Notes: generated from the letters alone by a model not told the origin. A stretch of 64,000 bases of DNA from Cystobacter fuscus DSM 2262 (GCF_000335475.2 NZ_ANAH02000009.1:186001-250000); one strand, 5' to 3'. Shown: positions 8,923 to 18,645, numbered from the stretch's first letter. A program made the numbers and translations.

Positions 8923-8981
8923 AGGCCGGTCCCTTTCGGGATCCCGGCCCCTTGAGTCCCGTGCCTCGTCGTGAGACGAGG
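8923..8981 (-). terminator. two hairpins downstream of the 51-residue gene
   Basis: On the minus strand, just after the small ORF stop, there is a perfect 7-bp hairpin (CCTCGTC-GTGA-GACGAGG, 8964-8981). A longer imperfect GC-rich hairpin follows (about 8923-8950, arms GGCCGG/CCGGCC with a CCC/GGG top). There is no T-tract, so they may act as transcript ends or stabilisers rather than classical intrinsic terminators. Confidence 0.4.
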
Positions 8982-8992
8982 ACGCGGAGGGT

Positions 8993-9148
8993 TCAGGATC
9001 CGGGGAGTGGGTCGTCCAGCGACACCAGGCCGCCGAGCAGGAGGTCCAGAGCGGAATCCAGACCGGTACGCGAGAGCGCGTCGATGCCAGTGTCAGTGTT
9101 GTCGTGGGACTCGAGGTTCATCGGGCTCTGCTTCGTCACCGGGGTCAT
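8993..9148 (-). CDS. 51-residue acidic small protein
   Basis: Starts at the ATG at 9148 with a strong AAAGGAG about nine bases upstream and stops at TGA 8993-8995. The peptide begins MTPVTKQSPMNLESHDNTDT and ends in a Leu/Asp-rich amphipathic segment (LDSALDLLLGGLVSLDDP, residues about 31-48). It has no signal peptide and no cysteine. The good ribosome-binding site, codon bias and following hairpins support a real gene. I do not recognise a family. The acidic, DALS/LDLLLGGL-containing sequence is reminiscent of small RiPP leader-like or regulatory peptides, but no modification enzyme is adjacent. It lies between the heparinase-like gene and the tRNA pair, all on the minus strand. Confidence 0.5.
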   Translation of the reverse strand: MTPVTKQSPMNLESHDNTDTGIDALSRTGLDSALDLLLGGLVSLDDPLPGS

Positions 9149-9252
9149 GGTCACCGCTCCTTTCAGCGAGGAAAGACGCGGCCCGAATTCGTTCCTGACA
9201 ACTCCTCCGCACCGCGCGGGAGTAATGGTCGATGCCTCCGCGCAGCGGCGTC

Positions 9253-12200
9253 CTACCAGGTGTAGGCACCCGAGGAGGAGATGATCGCGGCGGGGGACGC
9301 GAAGGTCACGCCGTTCCAGCTCGGTCTGGCCCCATTGAGCCCGACCAGGAAGGTCCGCTCATCCCCCGGCGTGCCGAAGCTCACGGTCACTCCGTAGGTC
9401 CCCGCCGACGTGGCCGCCCGGGTGATGGTGGGCAGGCGCGGCGCGCTCGACGCTGGCGCCGCGGCCAGCACGTACGCCATGCGCGCATCTCCCGTCGTGG
9501 TGAGATCGAACCGCGCGGTGGGGATCGGCCACTTCTTCCAGGTCGTGTCCTTCTCGAAGCGCCAGCCGGAGATCGTGGGGGTCTCCTGTCCCTTGACGAC
9601 GGAGAGGGTTTGCCCCGAGTTCCGCAGCGGCGTGATCGTGAGCGAGGGCCGGGTCGTCGTCGAGACGGCCCTCGTGAAGGGATCCACCTCGCCCGCGTTG
9701 ATCTGTACGGTGAGCCGCTGGGTGGCCGCGTCCACGACCGCCGTATCGTCATTGAGATGGAAGAGTCCCGTGTAGGTGTGGGCGCCGCCATCCAGGACCC
9801 TGAAGTCGTCAATCACTACCCACCCGTCCGGCTTCACGAAGAAGACGTGGCGGGTGGTCACCGCGGGCTTCAGCCGGTTGGGGCCCCAGCCCTCCGGGGC
9901 CTCGGCACCGTAGGAGCCCGCCGCGTAGTCGTAGAGCGCGGAGGTGCGCCAGACGACCGGCGCCGCGATGCGATCCTCGGTGGCGTTCTGCGCCGCGCGG
10001 TTCTGGTTCAGTCCATCGATGATGGGCTGGCTCTGCGCGAACGAGGAGAGTGAATAGGCGCGGTAGGGGGAGGCATCATAGTCATACGTCCCGGTATCCA
10101 GGATGTGCCGCTGCCCGTAGCCGTCGACGCTCAGGCCCAGCTTGTCCTCGTTCTGGTGCCCGGAACCGTAGGGGCCGGCCTCCAGGAGGGCCCAGGAGTC
10201 GCTCGGGCCCCAACCGGAGCGCATGACCGCCTGCCCCGCGTTGGTGAAGAGGTGGGACGTGTGCGCCGGCATCACTCCCGCGGTGCCGTTGGTCGCCATC
10301 CAGCGGAAGTCCGTGCGTGCCGGGAAGCTGGCGTAGCCGTTGGCCAGCCGGCCCGTCACGGTGAGCGGCCAGGAGTCATTGAGCACCGGCACGCCGCGGT
10401 TCGGCTCCGACAGCCACATCAGGTACGCGTACATTCCCTCCAGCCTGGCGTCGAAGACGGGCGAGGTCGGGACCGAGTTCAGCACGGCCAACGACTTGAT
10501 TCCCTCCACATCGGCGATGACCCCATTGTGGTAGCCCGGTGTCAGCTCCACTTCCGCGCCATCGGGGAAGACGTCGTTCGTCAGCATCGTCTCCACCCGG
10601 GAGATCGCCAGCGTCCGCCAGGTCTCCGCCTCGCTGAACTCCGGGAAGATCGTCCCCATCGTGAAGAGCCCATGCTGCTCGATGGCCACCCAGTTTCCCG
10701 CGCCCGCCGTGTAGGCCTGCAGGTGTCTGGCCTGCATGTAGAACGACTTCAGCCACAGGATCAGCAGCTCGTCCGTGAGGGCCGGCGCGTTGAGGACGCG
10801 GAAGAAAGCGCTCGGCCACACTCCACCCAGCCGGATCCCCACCTCGATGGTGCGCCAGCGCGACCCGGCCTGCCCATTGGAGGAGGTGGCTGGCGCGGGG
10901 CTGTGCGTGATCCAATCCTTCAGCTCGAAGAGCAGCTCCTTCAGGTAGGCCTCGTTGGCCGAGGGATTGTTCTTGTAGGCCTGCGCCAGATCATCCCACC
11001 AGGCATGCCGGTTGAGCTGCCACGGCCACTCGTTGTTCACCGGGCTGGTGGGATTGTAGGACCAGTTGATCGCCGTCACCGGCTCCGGTTCGAAGTCGTA
11101 GGTCGTCCCCACCACGGTGTAGCGGTGCGCCAGCGCGTCGTTGATCTGCGTGGTGTTGGGGGTGAGGTTCGAGAGTGGGAAGATGGGGGTCGTCCGCGCG
11201 CGGAAGTAGGCCGCCAGCGAGGCGCGCGCCGCCGTGTAGTTGCCCGCCCTCACCGCCGTCCGCACCGCGTCCAGCCCCGGCCGGCCGAGATCCAGCTTCG
11301 AGAAGAAGAGCGCATCACTGGGCAGCGTCACGGCGGTGTTGTCCGCGAGGGTCACCGTGGCCGAGCGGGTTTGAAGGATCGCGCCCGGGACCTGTCCCAG
11401 GGTGACGTTCACCGTCTCGTTGCCCTCGGCGATCCAGTCCTCCAGCGGCGTCACGGTCAGGGTGGCGGAGCCCACCCCCGCCGCGAAGCTCACCGTGCCG
11501 CTCAATGGCTGGTAGTCACCGCCGCCGGTCGCCGTGCCGCTCACCGTATAGGGAACGCTCGAGGCGGTGCTCGTGTCCGTGCGGGTCACCGTCAGGACGC
11601 CGGGCGACAATCCCACCTCCGAGGCATTTGCCTGCGTCGCCGTGATGTCGAGCAGGTTCTGCCTGCTGGTCGTCACCACCACGTTGTCCAGGAGGAGCGT
11701 GGGGTAGTAGTCGGTGCCACCAAAGCCGAGGGCGAACCCATCGAAGACATAGGTGAGCACCGGCGCCGCATGCACTCCACTGGCGAGGCCCAGGTTGTCG
11801 AGCCGCGCCTGGACCAGGAGCGCTCCCGTGGTCAGTCGCGTGACCTGGAGGAACGCCGAGTGCTTCTTCGTCCCGCTCGCGACGGAGTCCCCCGCTGTCC
11901 CGAAGCCAATGCGGGCGCCCGCGCCGCTTCCGCCGAGGACATCATCCCCGGCGCCCTCGTAGGCGACCCCTGTCCCGGTGCCACTGTTGCCGCCAGCGTT
12001 CGTGCTGAAGCCGTAATTCTTGTCGTCCGAGCGGGAGCCGCCGTCCGCTGTCTGGCGCGTCCCGCCCGAGGAGAGCAGCCCCACGCGCAGGCCTCCGCCA
12101 GAACTCCCGGGAGCCACCGGGAAGCGGTAGTCGAACGTGACGGTGATCGTGTCGCCCGCCACCGCCAGCGTCTGCGGAGAGAAGAAGGTCAGCAGCTTGT

Positions 12201-12447
12201 GGAATCCGGAGGTCGGCGCCAGCCGGAGCGCGTTCCCGGATCCAAGGCCTCCGGCGTCATTCACGACCGAGAGTTCCGGGGTGGTACTGTCGTAATACCA
12301 GACGCCCCCCTGGGTGTCGCCTCCGCTGGTGTTCGAGCGGCTTCCGTCCGTGAACGGCTCATTCAGCACCACGCCCGCCCGCGCCGTCACTCCGAAGGCG
12401 AAGACAGACACCGCTGCCAGATTGGACAACCAGGAATATTTGGCCAT
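9253..12447 (-). CDS. secreted heparinase II/III-like polysaccharide lyase with Calx-beta domain
   Basis: 1064 residues, signal peptide at 1-25 (LAAVSVFAFGVTARA). In order: an N-terminal beta-sandwich resembling a carbohydrate-binding module (about 28-260); a Calx-beta domain (about 265-375, GTVSFAAGVGSATLTV...ETVNVTLG); an alpha/alpha-toroid lyase domain (about 395-690, with NEWPWQLNRHAWWDDLAQAY); and a heparinase II/III-type C-terminal beta-sandwich (GSGHQNEDKLGLSVDG, then LDTGTYDYDASPYRAY, residues about 765-800), where the conserved His and Tyr expected for beta-elimination lie. It should depolymerise an acidic polysaccharide outside the cell; the substrate class cannot be read from sequence. 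Calx-beta suggests Ca2+-dependent adhesion or stability. Confidence 0.85.
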   Translation of the reverse strand: MAKYSWLSNLAAVSVFAFGVTARAGVVLNEPFTDGSRSNTSGGDTQGGVWYYDSTTPELSVVNDAGGLGSGNALRLAPTSGFHKLLTFFSPQTLAVAGDTITVTFDYRFPVAPGSSGGGLRVGLLSSGGTRQTADGGSRSDDKNYGFSTNAGGNSGTGTGVAYEGAGDDVLGGSGAGARIGFGTAGDSVASGTKKHSAFLQVTRLTTGALLVQARLDNLGLASGVHAAPVLTYVFDGFALGFGGTDYYPTLLLDNVVVTTSRQNLLDITATQANASEVGLSPGVLTVTRTDTSTASSVPYTVSGTATGGGDYQPLSGTVSFAAGVGSATLTVTPLEDWIAEGNETVNVTLGQVPGAILQTRSATVTLADNTAVTLPSDALFFSKLDLGRPGLDAVRTAVRAGNYTAARASLAAYFRARTTPIFPLSNLTPNTTQINDALAHRYTVVGTTYDFEPEPVTAINWSYNPTSPVNNEWPWQLNRHAWWDDLAQAYKNNPSANEAYLKELLFELKDWITHSPAPATSSNGQAGSRWRTIEVGIRLGGVWPSAFFRVLNAPALTDELLILWLKSFYMQARHLQAYTAGAGNWVAIEQHGLFTMGTIFPEFSEAETWRTLAISRVETMLTNDVFPDGAEVELTPGYHNGVIADVEGIKSLAVLNSVPTSPVFDARLEGMYAYLMWLSEPNRGVPVLNDSWPLTVTGRLANGYASFPARTDFRWMATNGTAGVMPAHTSHLFTNAGQAVMRSGWGPSDSWALLEAGPYGSGHQNEDKLGLSVDGYGQRHILDTGTYDYDASPYRAYSLSSFAQSQPIIDGLNQNRAAQNATEDRIAAPVVWRTSALYDYAAGSYGAEAPEGWGPNRLKPAVTTRHVFFVKPDGWVVIDDFRVLDGGAHTYTGLFHLNDDTAVVDAATQRLTVQINAGEVDPFTRAVSTTTRPSLTITPLRNSGQTLSVVKGQETPTISGWRFEKDTTWKKWPIPTARFDLTTTGDARMAYVLAAAPASSAPRLPTITRAATSAGTYGVTVSFGTPGDERTFLVGLNGARPSWNGVTFASPAAIISSSGAYTW

Positions 12448-12500
12448 GCATTCCAGTAGCTGTCCATCCCCTGCTTGTCAATCCGAGACGGGCTTCTCCG

Positions 12501-14072
12501 TTACGGCAGGGCGTAGCCCAGGAGCTGCTCGCGGATCTGTCCCTCGCAGGAGGAAGCGGGGGAGATGAAGTGATCCTGTCCGGTGGAGCCGATGCGGCAG
12601 CGGTAGAGCGGAACGCTGCCCGGGACTTGGGCCGTGTGGATGTAGCCCACGGGGCCGAGCGGCTGGAGTCCCTCGCAGTTCACATCTGGCGACAGCAGGT
12701 TGTGATTGCCCACGCGGCACTCGTAGAGCATGCGCGTGCCCGGCTGGGGATCGCGCCACAGGTGCCACGAGGACTCGGCGGCGAAGCCCGGGGGCAACAG
12801 GCGCGAGGTGGCCCAGTGGCCCCGGCTCTGGAGGTAGCCCCGTTGCAGGCGCGTGTAGGGCAGGTGCTCGAAGCCACAGGACAGCCGGGGCGGAGAGAGA
12901 TCGTTCCGGTTGGCCAGCGCCCAGGTGCTCCACGCCGGCTTGGCGCTGCCGTCCGTGCGGCGCAGCCCGACGCCCAGCCCCTGCGCGGTCTCGACCGGGT
13001 GATCCGACATCCGATGGTAGATGTAGCTCTCCACGCCAGGCGTCCCCAGCACGGCGCGGAAGGAGTCACACACGCCGCTGCTCTGCGCCGCCTCCGAGGA
13101 GTGGGGGGACTGGGAATTGACGCCGCTCTCGGTGAGCTGGAGCTCCCAGGCCGAGGGCACGTTCGGGAACGTCTTGCGCAGCCAGCCCGCGAGGACCCCG
13201 AGGTTGCCGTACGTTACCCGCGGATAGTCATCCGCGGAGAACTGGGGGCGGGTGAGATCGGGCGGATAGGGGTGGTAGGCCACGCGCCAGGCGCGCGAGC
13301 CCACCCGCGCCGCGAAGCCGCTCAGGAACGTCATGCCCGACAGCAGCGGCTCGGCCGCGCCGGGCTGGTCGAACTCGGGGCCGAAGTGGTGCTCGAGCGA
13401 GATGAGCACCTTGGCGGCGGGCTGGGCGGCGATCACCCGATCATAGGCCGCGTTGTAGTTGGCGGCGTAGGTGTCCATCCACGTCTGGGCATTGCACGCT
13501 CCCGCGCCTTGTCCGCAGCCCACGTCGAACCAGACATTCGAGTTCACCTCGTTGTGGATGACGAAGTCCGCGATGCGGCCGTGGCCGTTCTCCCCGTTGT
13601 AGAGCCAGGCGAGCATGCCCGCGAACCGCCCGTAGTCCGCCGCGTTGTTGGGCGCGCAGAAGATCTCGAAGCCCGCCGCGGCGGGCGTGCACACCCGGCC
13701 CGCGCGAGCCCACGCCGGCACGCCGTACACCACCGCCGTCACCACCAGTCCGCGCGCCGTCCAGGTCCGGATGGCGGCATCCACCGCCGCGTCCACCACG
13801 AAGCACCGGCCGTCGTACTGCACCTCGCTCGAGGCGCATGGGGCGGCCTTCGGACTCGGCTCCCAGGTGAGCCAGGTCAGGTTCATCGCCACGCCGCCCG
13901 TGTTGTTGCCCACCACCTCGTCTGGGTTGGGCCAGAAGTCGGGCTGGAGACCCTTGATGCGGTACGCGCTCCGGGTCGGGTAGGGAAGGGCCGCGGAGGC
14001 GGGTTCTCCCCAGCACACGAGCCCCAGCAACAAGAGAAGGGTAAGGCGGAACGGCTTGGCGGCGGTCATCAA
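12501..14072 (-). CDS. secreted DUF5722-type glycosidase with DUF5648-like tail
   Basis: 523 residues with signal peptide ([20 protein letters not shown]). Residues of about 30-390 form a TIM-barrel-like domain with the features I associate with DUF5722 ([55 protein letters not shown]); the Glu of HNEVN and of TESGV are the likely acid/base and nucleophile by analogy with clan A glycosidases. The last 120 residues contain short repeats ([34 protein letters not shown]) akin to the DUF5648 motif YR.....DHFYT, also found alone in the protein at 62092-62592. It is followed 53 bases later by the heparinase-like gene on the same strand; the two may act on one polymer. Confidence 0.75.
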   Translation of the reverse strand: MMTAAKPFRLTLLLLLGLVCWGEPASAALPYPTRSAYRIKGLQPDFWPNPDEVVGNNTGGVAMNLTWLTWEPSPKAAPCASSEVQYDGRCFVVDAAVDAAIRTWTARGLVVTAVVYGVPAWARAGRVCTPAAAGFEIFCAPNNAADYGRFAGMLAWLYNGENGHGRIADFVIHNEVNSNVWFDVGCGQGAGACNAQTWMDTYAANYNAAYDRVIAAQPAAKVLISLEHHFGPEFDQPGAAEPLLSGMTFLSGFAARVGSRAWRVAYHPYPPDLTRPQFSADDYPRVTYGNLGVLAGWLRKTFPNVPSAWELQLTESGVNSQSPHSSEAAQSSGVCDSFRAVLGTPGVESYIYHRMSDHPVETAQGLGVGLRRTDGSAKPAWSTWALANRNDLSPPRLSCGFEHLPYTRLQRGYLQSRGHWATSRLLPPGFAAESSWHLWRDPQPGTRMLYECRVGNHNLLSPDVNCEGLQPLGPVGYIHTAQVPGSVPLYRCRIGSTGQDHFISPASSCEGQIREQLLGYALP

Positions 14073-14345
14073 GGCCTCTCGTTCAAGACGAGAGGTCTGA
14101 ATACACGAATTCCTTGAATTCTTGAATCCCTAAAATCGCACGAGTTCCTATTCCAGTGCTCCTCCTGAAATCGGCACCGCCAGCTCCGCCCTGTCAGTAC
14201 CCGGGAAGGCAGGCCAGGCTCTCGCCACCTCGCCCCGTGTGGCCTCCTCCCGCCCGGTTCACTCACAGCTCGAAGATGTCCACACCATCCAGGGAGGGCC
14301 TTCGATGCACTTCCCCGAGCCCGCGAGGCGACACTGAATATTCCC

Positions 14346-17156
14346 ATGCGCAGGCCCACCGTCTTCATCAGCTACAGCCACGAGGACGAGGCGTGGAAGG
14401 AGCGTGTCTCGACCCATCTGACCGTCCTCCACGAGTCCCTGGTGGCCTGGGACGACTCCCTCATCGAGACAGGTGCTGACTGGCGGGCGGAACTCGAGCA
14501 GGCGATCAGCGATGCTGGCGCGGCGGTGCTGCTGATCTCGGCCCACTTCCTGAGTTCGAGGTTCATCCTCGAGGAAGAAGTGCCCCGGCTCCTCCAGCGC
14601 CGGGCGGACAGCGGGCTTCACCTCATTCCCCTGCTACTCTCGCCCTGTGACTGGGAAGCCGCCGAGTGGCTTCAGCGGTTGCAGCTTCGCCCCAGGGGGG
14701 CTCGAGCCCTGTCGGAGCAGAGCAGGCATGCCTTCGATGCGGAGCTCGCCTCCCTGGCCAAGGAGCTTCGCCTGCTCACGAGCAGGTCGGTCCAGGACGT
14801 CGTTCCCGCGCCGTACTTTTCGCGGCCGGTCGATGTCTCCATCTCCAGGCTGCCCCTCTCCGGGGAGTATCTGTTTGGCCGCGAGCGGGAGCTGGCGCTG
14901 CTCGATGGTGCGTGGGCCGATCCGGACACCCACGTCATCAGCCTGGTGGCCTGGGGCGGAGTGGGTAAGTCCAGTCTGGTGAATCAATGGCTGGGAAAGC
15001 TGGCGATGAACCATTACCGCGGGGCGCACCGGGTCTATGGCTGGTCCTTCTTCAGCGAGGGCCAGCGGGACACGACGGCCCTGGCCCATGACTTCCTGTC
15101 CGAGGCGCTCAAGCGGATGGGCGACCCCGCTCCGACCCAGGGCGCGGTCTGGGAGCGCGGTGAGCGGCTGGCCAGGTACATCCAGCAAGAGCGGATGCTG
15201 CTCATCCTGGACGGGCTGGAGCCGCTGCAGGCCCAGCCGGGACCCACCTGGGGTCGGCTCAAGGATCCCGGGCTGGCGGTCCTCGTTCGCGAGCTGGCCT
15301 TCTTCAACCCCGGGTTGTGCGTCATCACCTCGCGCGTTCGCGTCACCGACATCAATCACTTCCGCAACACCACCGCACCCGTCATCGAGCTGGAGGGAGT
15401 CTCGGAGGTGGCGGGGGCGGAGTTGCTCCGGAGCCTGGGGGTGAGTGGCTCTCAAGAGGAGTTGCAACAGGCCTCACGCGAGTTCGGCGGGCACGGCCTG
15501 GCCCTCAACCTGCTGGGGACCTACCTGAGCAATGCCTGCAACGGAGACATCCGCACCCGGAGCGAACTCCACATCTTCGAGGAGAGCCTCGAGGAGGGAC
15601 AGCAAGCCGAGGCGATGCTCCAGTCCTACGAGACCTGGTTCGGAGAGGAGCGGCCAGAGCTCGCGGTCCTCCGGATGCTCGGACTGTTCGACCGCCCCGT
15701 CGAATCGGAGTGGATGGACGCCTTGCTCGCGCCACCGGCCATTCCGGGGCTGACCGCACCGCTGGTCGGGCTGAGCGAGCCCGCGTGGCAGCGGGTGTTG
15801 TCCCACCTGCGCCAGGCCCAGTTGCTGGCGAAGGCGAGCGCGCCGAACCTGGACATGCTCGATACCCACCCGTTGGTTCGCGCCTACTTCGGCCATCAAC
15901 TCAAGGCACGCCTCCCGGAGGCCTGGAAGCAGGGAAACGACCGACTCTACGAGTACTTCGCCTCTCAGGCCCGGTCTTTGTCTCCCACCTCCGAGGCACG
16001 CGGCCCGCTCCAACTCGCGATCGCCCACGGATGCCGGGCGGGCCGCCATGAGGAGGTCTTCGAGCAGTTGTTCATCAAGCGGCTCGTGCGCGGAACGGAC
16101 CTCTCCATGCTGTGGATGGGGGGCTTCGACCGGGCCTCGGAGTTCCTGGCGGCGCTCGCCCACTTCTTCGAGCCCCCCTGGAGGACGCCGGTCGCGGTCT
16201 TCCCCGATGAACTCAATCTCAAGATGCATTGGAACGCCGCGGAACTCCTCATGTACCTGGGCCGCATGCCCGAGGCCGTCGAGCCCCTGTTGGGCGCGCT
16301 GGACAACCCGCGGCTGCACGATCATCCCCACCAGGCCGCCTATATCTTCGGCGATCTGTGCCTGGTGTACGTCTTCCTCGGCGAGCTGGAACGGGCCGTC
16401 CAGTACGGCGAGCGCGCCGTCGGATTGTCGCGAGAGACGGGGGTTGCCTGGCAACGCAGCAGCCAGTTCGCCAACCTCGCCTGGGCGCTCACTCAGTGTG
16501 GCCGCTCGGCGGAGGCCGAGGAGTTCTTCCTCCACGCCGCCTCCCTGCCACGGGGCGAGGACTGGCTGAAGTTTTTCTTCGACGACCTCGAGTATTGCGA
16601 TCTGCTGCTGGATCAGGGCCGCTCCCAGGAGGTGTTCCGCCGGCTCGGTCCCTATGTGGAATGGGCGCGGTCGTCAGGCAGCCGGCAGCTCATGGGCATG
16701 CTCCAGTTGTGCCTGGGCAGAGCCCACCTGCGGCGGCGCGAGGAGGCTCCGGAGTCTCTCGGCCTGGCGCTGGAGTTCCTGAGCGAAGGCATCCTGCTGA
16801 TGCGCAAGGTAGGGACGCCGGTGCTGATAACCCCCGCCTTGACCAGCCGGGCCGCGGTCCACCGGCTGCGGGGCTCGTTCGAGCTGGCGTGGAGAGACCT
16901 CGATGAGGCGCTCTTCATCTGCACCGGGGCGGGAGCACGGCTGTTCCAGGTGGATTTGCGTCTCGAGAGGTGCCGCTTGTTCCTGGCGATGGAGAAGCTC
17001 GCGCAGGCACGCTCGGAACTGGGTGCCGCCCGGAAGCTCCTCCTGCAGCGGGGCTACCATCGCCGGGATAGGGAACTGGCCGAGTTGATCGCACAGGTGG
17101 GCACACCTTCGATGGTGTCCGTGGGCCCGGGCGCCGGATCGCTCCCACGAGGGTAG
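14346..17156 (+). CDS. TIR-STAND NTPase with TPR repeats
   Basis: 936 residues. An N-terminal TIR domain (1-135: VFISYSHEDEAWKERV, WRAELEQAISDAGAAVLLIS) is a signalling or NAD-cleaving module in bacterial immunity and plant/animal receptors. A STAND/NB-ARC ATPase (about 175-450) shows Walker A GGVGKSSL, Walker B RMLLILDGLEPLQ, sensor VITSRVRVTD and a GLPL-like HGLALNLLG. From about 560 to the end, helical TPR repeats provide the ligand-sensing surface (for example LVYVFLGELERAVQYGERAV). This architecture is common in antiphage and signalling proteins of multicellular bacteria. No partner effector lies next to it, so TIR is the presumed effector. The start ATG at 14346 opens the TIR fold but has a weak ribosome-binding site. 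Confidence 0.9.
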   Translation: MRRPTVFISYSHEDEAWKERVSTHLTVLHESLVAWDDSLIETGADWRAELEQAISDAGAAVLLISAHFLSSRFILEEEVPRLLQRRADSGLHLIPLLLSPCDWEAAEWLQRLQLRPRGARALSEQSRHAFDAELASLAKELRLLTSRSVQDVVPAPYFSRPVDVSISRLPLSGEYLFGRERELALLDGAWADPDTHVISLVAWGGVGKSSLVNQWLGKLAMNHYRGAHRVYGWSFFSEGQRDTTALAHDFLSEALKRMGDPAPTQGAVWERGERLARYIQQERMLLILDGLEPLQAQPGPTWGRLKDPGLAVLVRELAFFNPGLCVITSRVRVTDINHFRNTTAPVIELEGVSEVAGAELLRSLGVSGSQEELQQASREFGGHGLALNLLGTYLSNACNGDIRTRSELHIFEESLEEGQQAEAMLQSYETWFGEERPELAVLRMLGLFDRPVESEWMDALLAPPAIPGLTAPLVGLSEPAWQRVLSHLRQAQLLAKASAPNLDMLDTHPLVRAYFGHQLKARLPEAWKQGNDRLYEYFASQARSLSPTSEARGPLQLAIAHGCRAGRHEEVFEQLFIKRLVRGTDLSMLWMGGFDRASEFLAALAHFFEPPWRTPVAVFPDELNLKMHWNAAELLMYLGRMPEAVEPLLGALDNPRLHDHPHQAAYIFGDLCLVYVFLGELERAVQYGERAVGLSRETGVAWQRSSQFANLAWALTQCGRSAEAEEFFLHAASLPRGEDWLKFFFDDLEYCDLLLDQGRSQEVFRRLGPYVEWARSSGSRQLMGMLQLCLGRAHLRRREEAPESLGLALEFLSEGILLMRKVGTPVLITPALTSRAAVHRLRGSFELAWRDLDEALFICTGAGARLFQVDLRLERCRLFLAMEKLAQARSELGAARKLLLQRGYHRRDRELAELIAQVGTPSMVSVGPGAGSLPRG

Positions 17157-17302
17157 TGGTGCCCGACGGGGACTCGTCGTGCATGCTCGCCATTCATCGA
17201 GAGGAAGGACACCGGCCGCATACATAGACCCGGCTTGCCACGGCGCTCATGGCTCGCGAGTCTCCTTGCCGTCGCGCCGTCCGGCTGCTAGCCATGAGTC
17301 AT

Positions 17303-17389
17303 TCCGTTGGGGTGCCCCTTCCCGGGGGCTGAGAGGCCAGGTGCCAACCCATCGAACCTGATCCGGCTAGGACCGGCGTAGGGAACGGA
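17303..17389 (+). promoter_or_regulatory. TPP riboswitch (THI element)
   Basis: The conserved core is present: GGGGTGCC (17309-17316), GGGCTGAGA (17326-17334), and ACCTGATCCGGCTAGGACCG then GCGTAGGGA (17356-17383). P1 is closed by TCCGTT (17303-17308) with AACGGA (17384-17389). It lies 83 bases upstream of thiO and should bind thiamine pyrophosphate to repress the operon. Confidence 0.95.
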
Positions 17390-17430
17390 GAGCAGCCCGG
17401 GCACGCGCGATCTCTCGGTCGTGGCCCCGA

Positions 17431-17470
17431 CGCTTCCTCTGAACCCCCGCCGGTTCGAAGAGAGGAAGCG
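17431..17470 (+). promoter_or_regulatory. SD-sequestering hairpin of the TPP riboswitch
   Basis: A perfect 10-bp stem pairs CGCTTCCTCT (17431-17440) with AGAGGAAGCG (17461-17470) across a 20-base loop. The 3' arm contains the ribosome-binding site of thiO, whose ATG is at 17473. This is a ready-made translational OFF hairpin. No T-tract follows, so control is probably at translation initiation rather than by termination. Confidence 0.8.
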
Positions 17471-17472
17471 CG

Positions 17473-18447
17473 ATGCGAACGCCCACCACCCGGTACACGA
17501 TCCTCGGCGCCGGGGTCATGGGTCTGTGCACCGCCGTCGAACTCGCGAGCCGCGGCGTGCGGGTGACGCTGGTCGATCCCCGGCCCGAACCGGGCCCTCA
17601 TGCCTGTTCCTGGTGGGCGGGTGGGATGCTCGCCCCCTTCTGCGAGGGCGAGACGGCCGAAGAGCCGGTGATCCGGCTCGGCCAGACCGCCGCCGACTGG
17701 TGGGCGGCACAGGGAGTGGAGGTCATCCGCCGCGGCACGCTGGTCCTCGCCCTGGGCCGCGACCGGGCCGAGCTCGACCGCTTCGCCGCCCGGACGCGGG
17801 AGCACCAGTGGATGGGAGGCGAGGCGCTCGCCGCGCTCGAACCCGATCTCGACGGCCGCTTCCCTCGCGGGCTCTTCTTCCCGACCGAGGCGCATCTGAC
17901 GCCGCGCGTGGCCCTCTGCTCCCTGCGCGCCCGTGCCGCGGCGCTCGGCGTCGCCTTCGTGGAGACCGCGCCCGAGGGCCAGCGCATCGACTGCCGGGGC
18001 CTCGCCGCGCGCGACGCGCTCCCCGAGCTGCGCGGCGTGAAGGGCGAGATGCTCGTGCTGCGCCTGCCCGACCTTGCCCTCTCGCGCCCGATCCGGCTCC
18101 TCCACCCGCGCATCCCGGTCTACCTCGTCCCCCGCGGCGGTGGGGTCTACATGCTCGGCGCCACGATGATCGAAAGCGCCGAGCGCGGGCGCGCGAGCGT
18201 CCGCTCGGTCCTGGAACTCCTCAGCGCCGCCTATGCGTTGCACCCGGCCTTCGGCGAGGCCGAGATCCTCGAGATCGGCACCGATGCGCGGCCCGCCTTC
18301 CCCGACAACGTCCCGCGCCTCCTCTGGCGCGACGGCACGCTCTTCCTCAACGGCCTCTACCGCCACGGCTACCTGATGGCGCCGGTCCTGGCGCGGATGG
18401 CGGCCGACCACCTTCTGTCCGGCGAACCCGTGGAGCTCCTGCAATGA
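17473..18447 (+). CDS. thiO: glycine oxidase ThiO
   Basis: 324-residue FAD-dependent amine oxidase that converts glycine to the imine used by ThiG for the thiazole ring. The dinucleotide-binding N-terminus reads YTILGAGVMGLCTAVELASRG, followed by a Glu/Asp at the end of strand 2 (VTLVDPRP). WWAGGMLAPFCEGE and the C-terminal LFLNGLYRHGYLMAPVLA match ThiO/DAO-type oxidases. It is the first gene of the thi operon, under the TPP riboswitch; the start has AGAGGAAG upstream. It overlaps thiS by ATGA. Confidence 0.92.
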   Translation: MRTPTTRYTILGAGVMGLCTAVELASRGVRVTLVDPRPEPGPHACSWWAGGMLAPFCEGETAEEPVIRLGQTAADWWAAQGVEVIRRGTLVLALGRDRAELDRFAARTREHQWMGGEALAALEPDLDGRFPRGLFFPTEAHLTPRVALCSLRARAAALGVAFVETAPEGQRIDCRGLAARDALPELRGVKGEMLVLRLPDLALSRPIRLLHPRIPVYLVPRGGGVYMLGATMIESAERGRASVRSVLELLSAAYALHPAFGEAEILEIGTDARPAFPDNVPRLLWRDGTLFLNGLYRHGYLMAPVLARMAADHLLSGEPVELLQ

Positions 18448-18641
18448 AGATCACCGTGAACGGCGAGACACGCGAGACGGCGAGCGAGACACTCGGCGCG
18501 CTCCTCCTTGAACTGGGCCATGGCGATGCCAGGGTCGCGACCGCGGTGAACGAGGCCTTCGTGCCCGCCGCCGCGCGCAACGGGTTGCGGCTCGCCGCGG
18601 GCGACCGGGTGGAGATCGTGACGCCCCGGCAGGGAGGCTGA
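18444..18641 (+). CDS. thiS: sulfur carrier ThiS
   Basis: 65-residue ubiquitin-fold carrier. It opens MKITVNGE, has the conserved [11 protein letters not shown] segment and ends in the obligatory Gly-Gly (PRQGG), which ThiF adenylates and which then carries thiocarboxylate sulfur to ThiG. Overlaps thiO by four bases (ATGA), consistent with coupled translation, and is followed by thiG after four bases. Confidence 0.95.
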   Translation: MKITVNGETRETASETLGALLLELGHGDARVATAVNEAFVPAAARNGLRLAAGDRVEIVTPRQGG

Positions 18642-18645
18642 GCCG

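Noticed and set aside
10105-12459. 784-codon frame antisense to the heparinase-like gene
   Set aside because: Arg/His/Gly-rich shadow without conserved motifs.
12570-14117. 515-codon frame antisense to the DUF5722 gene
   Set aside because: Shadow frame; the opposite strand has a signal peptide and family motifs.
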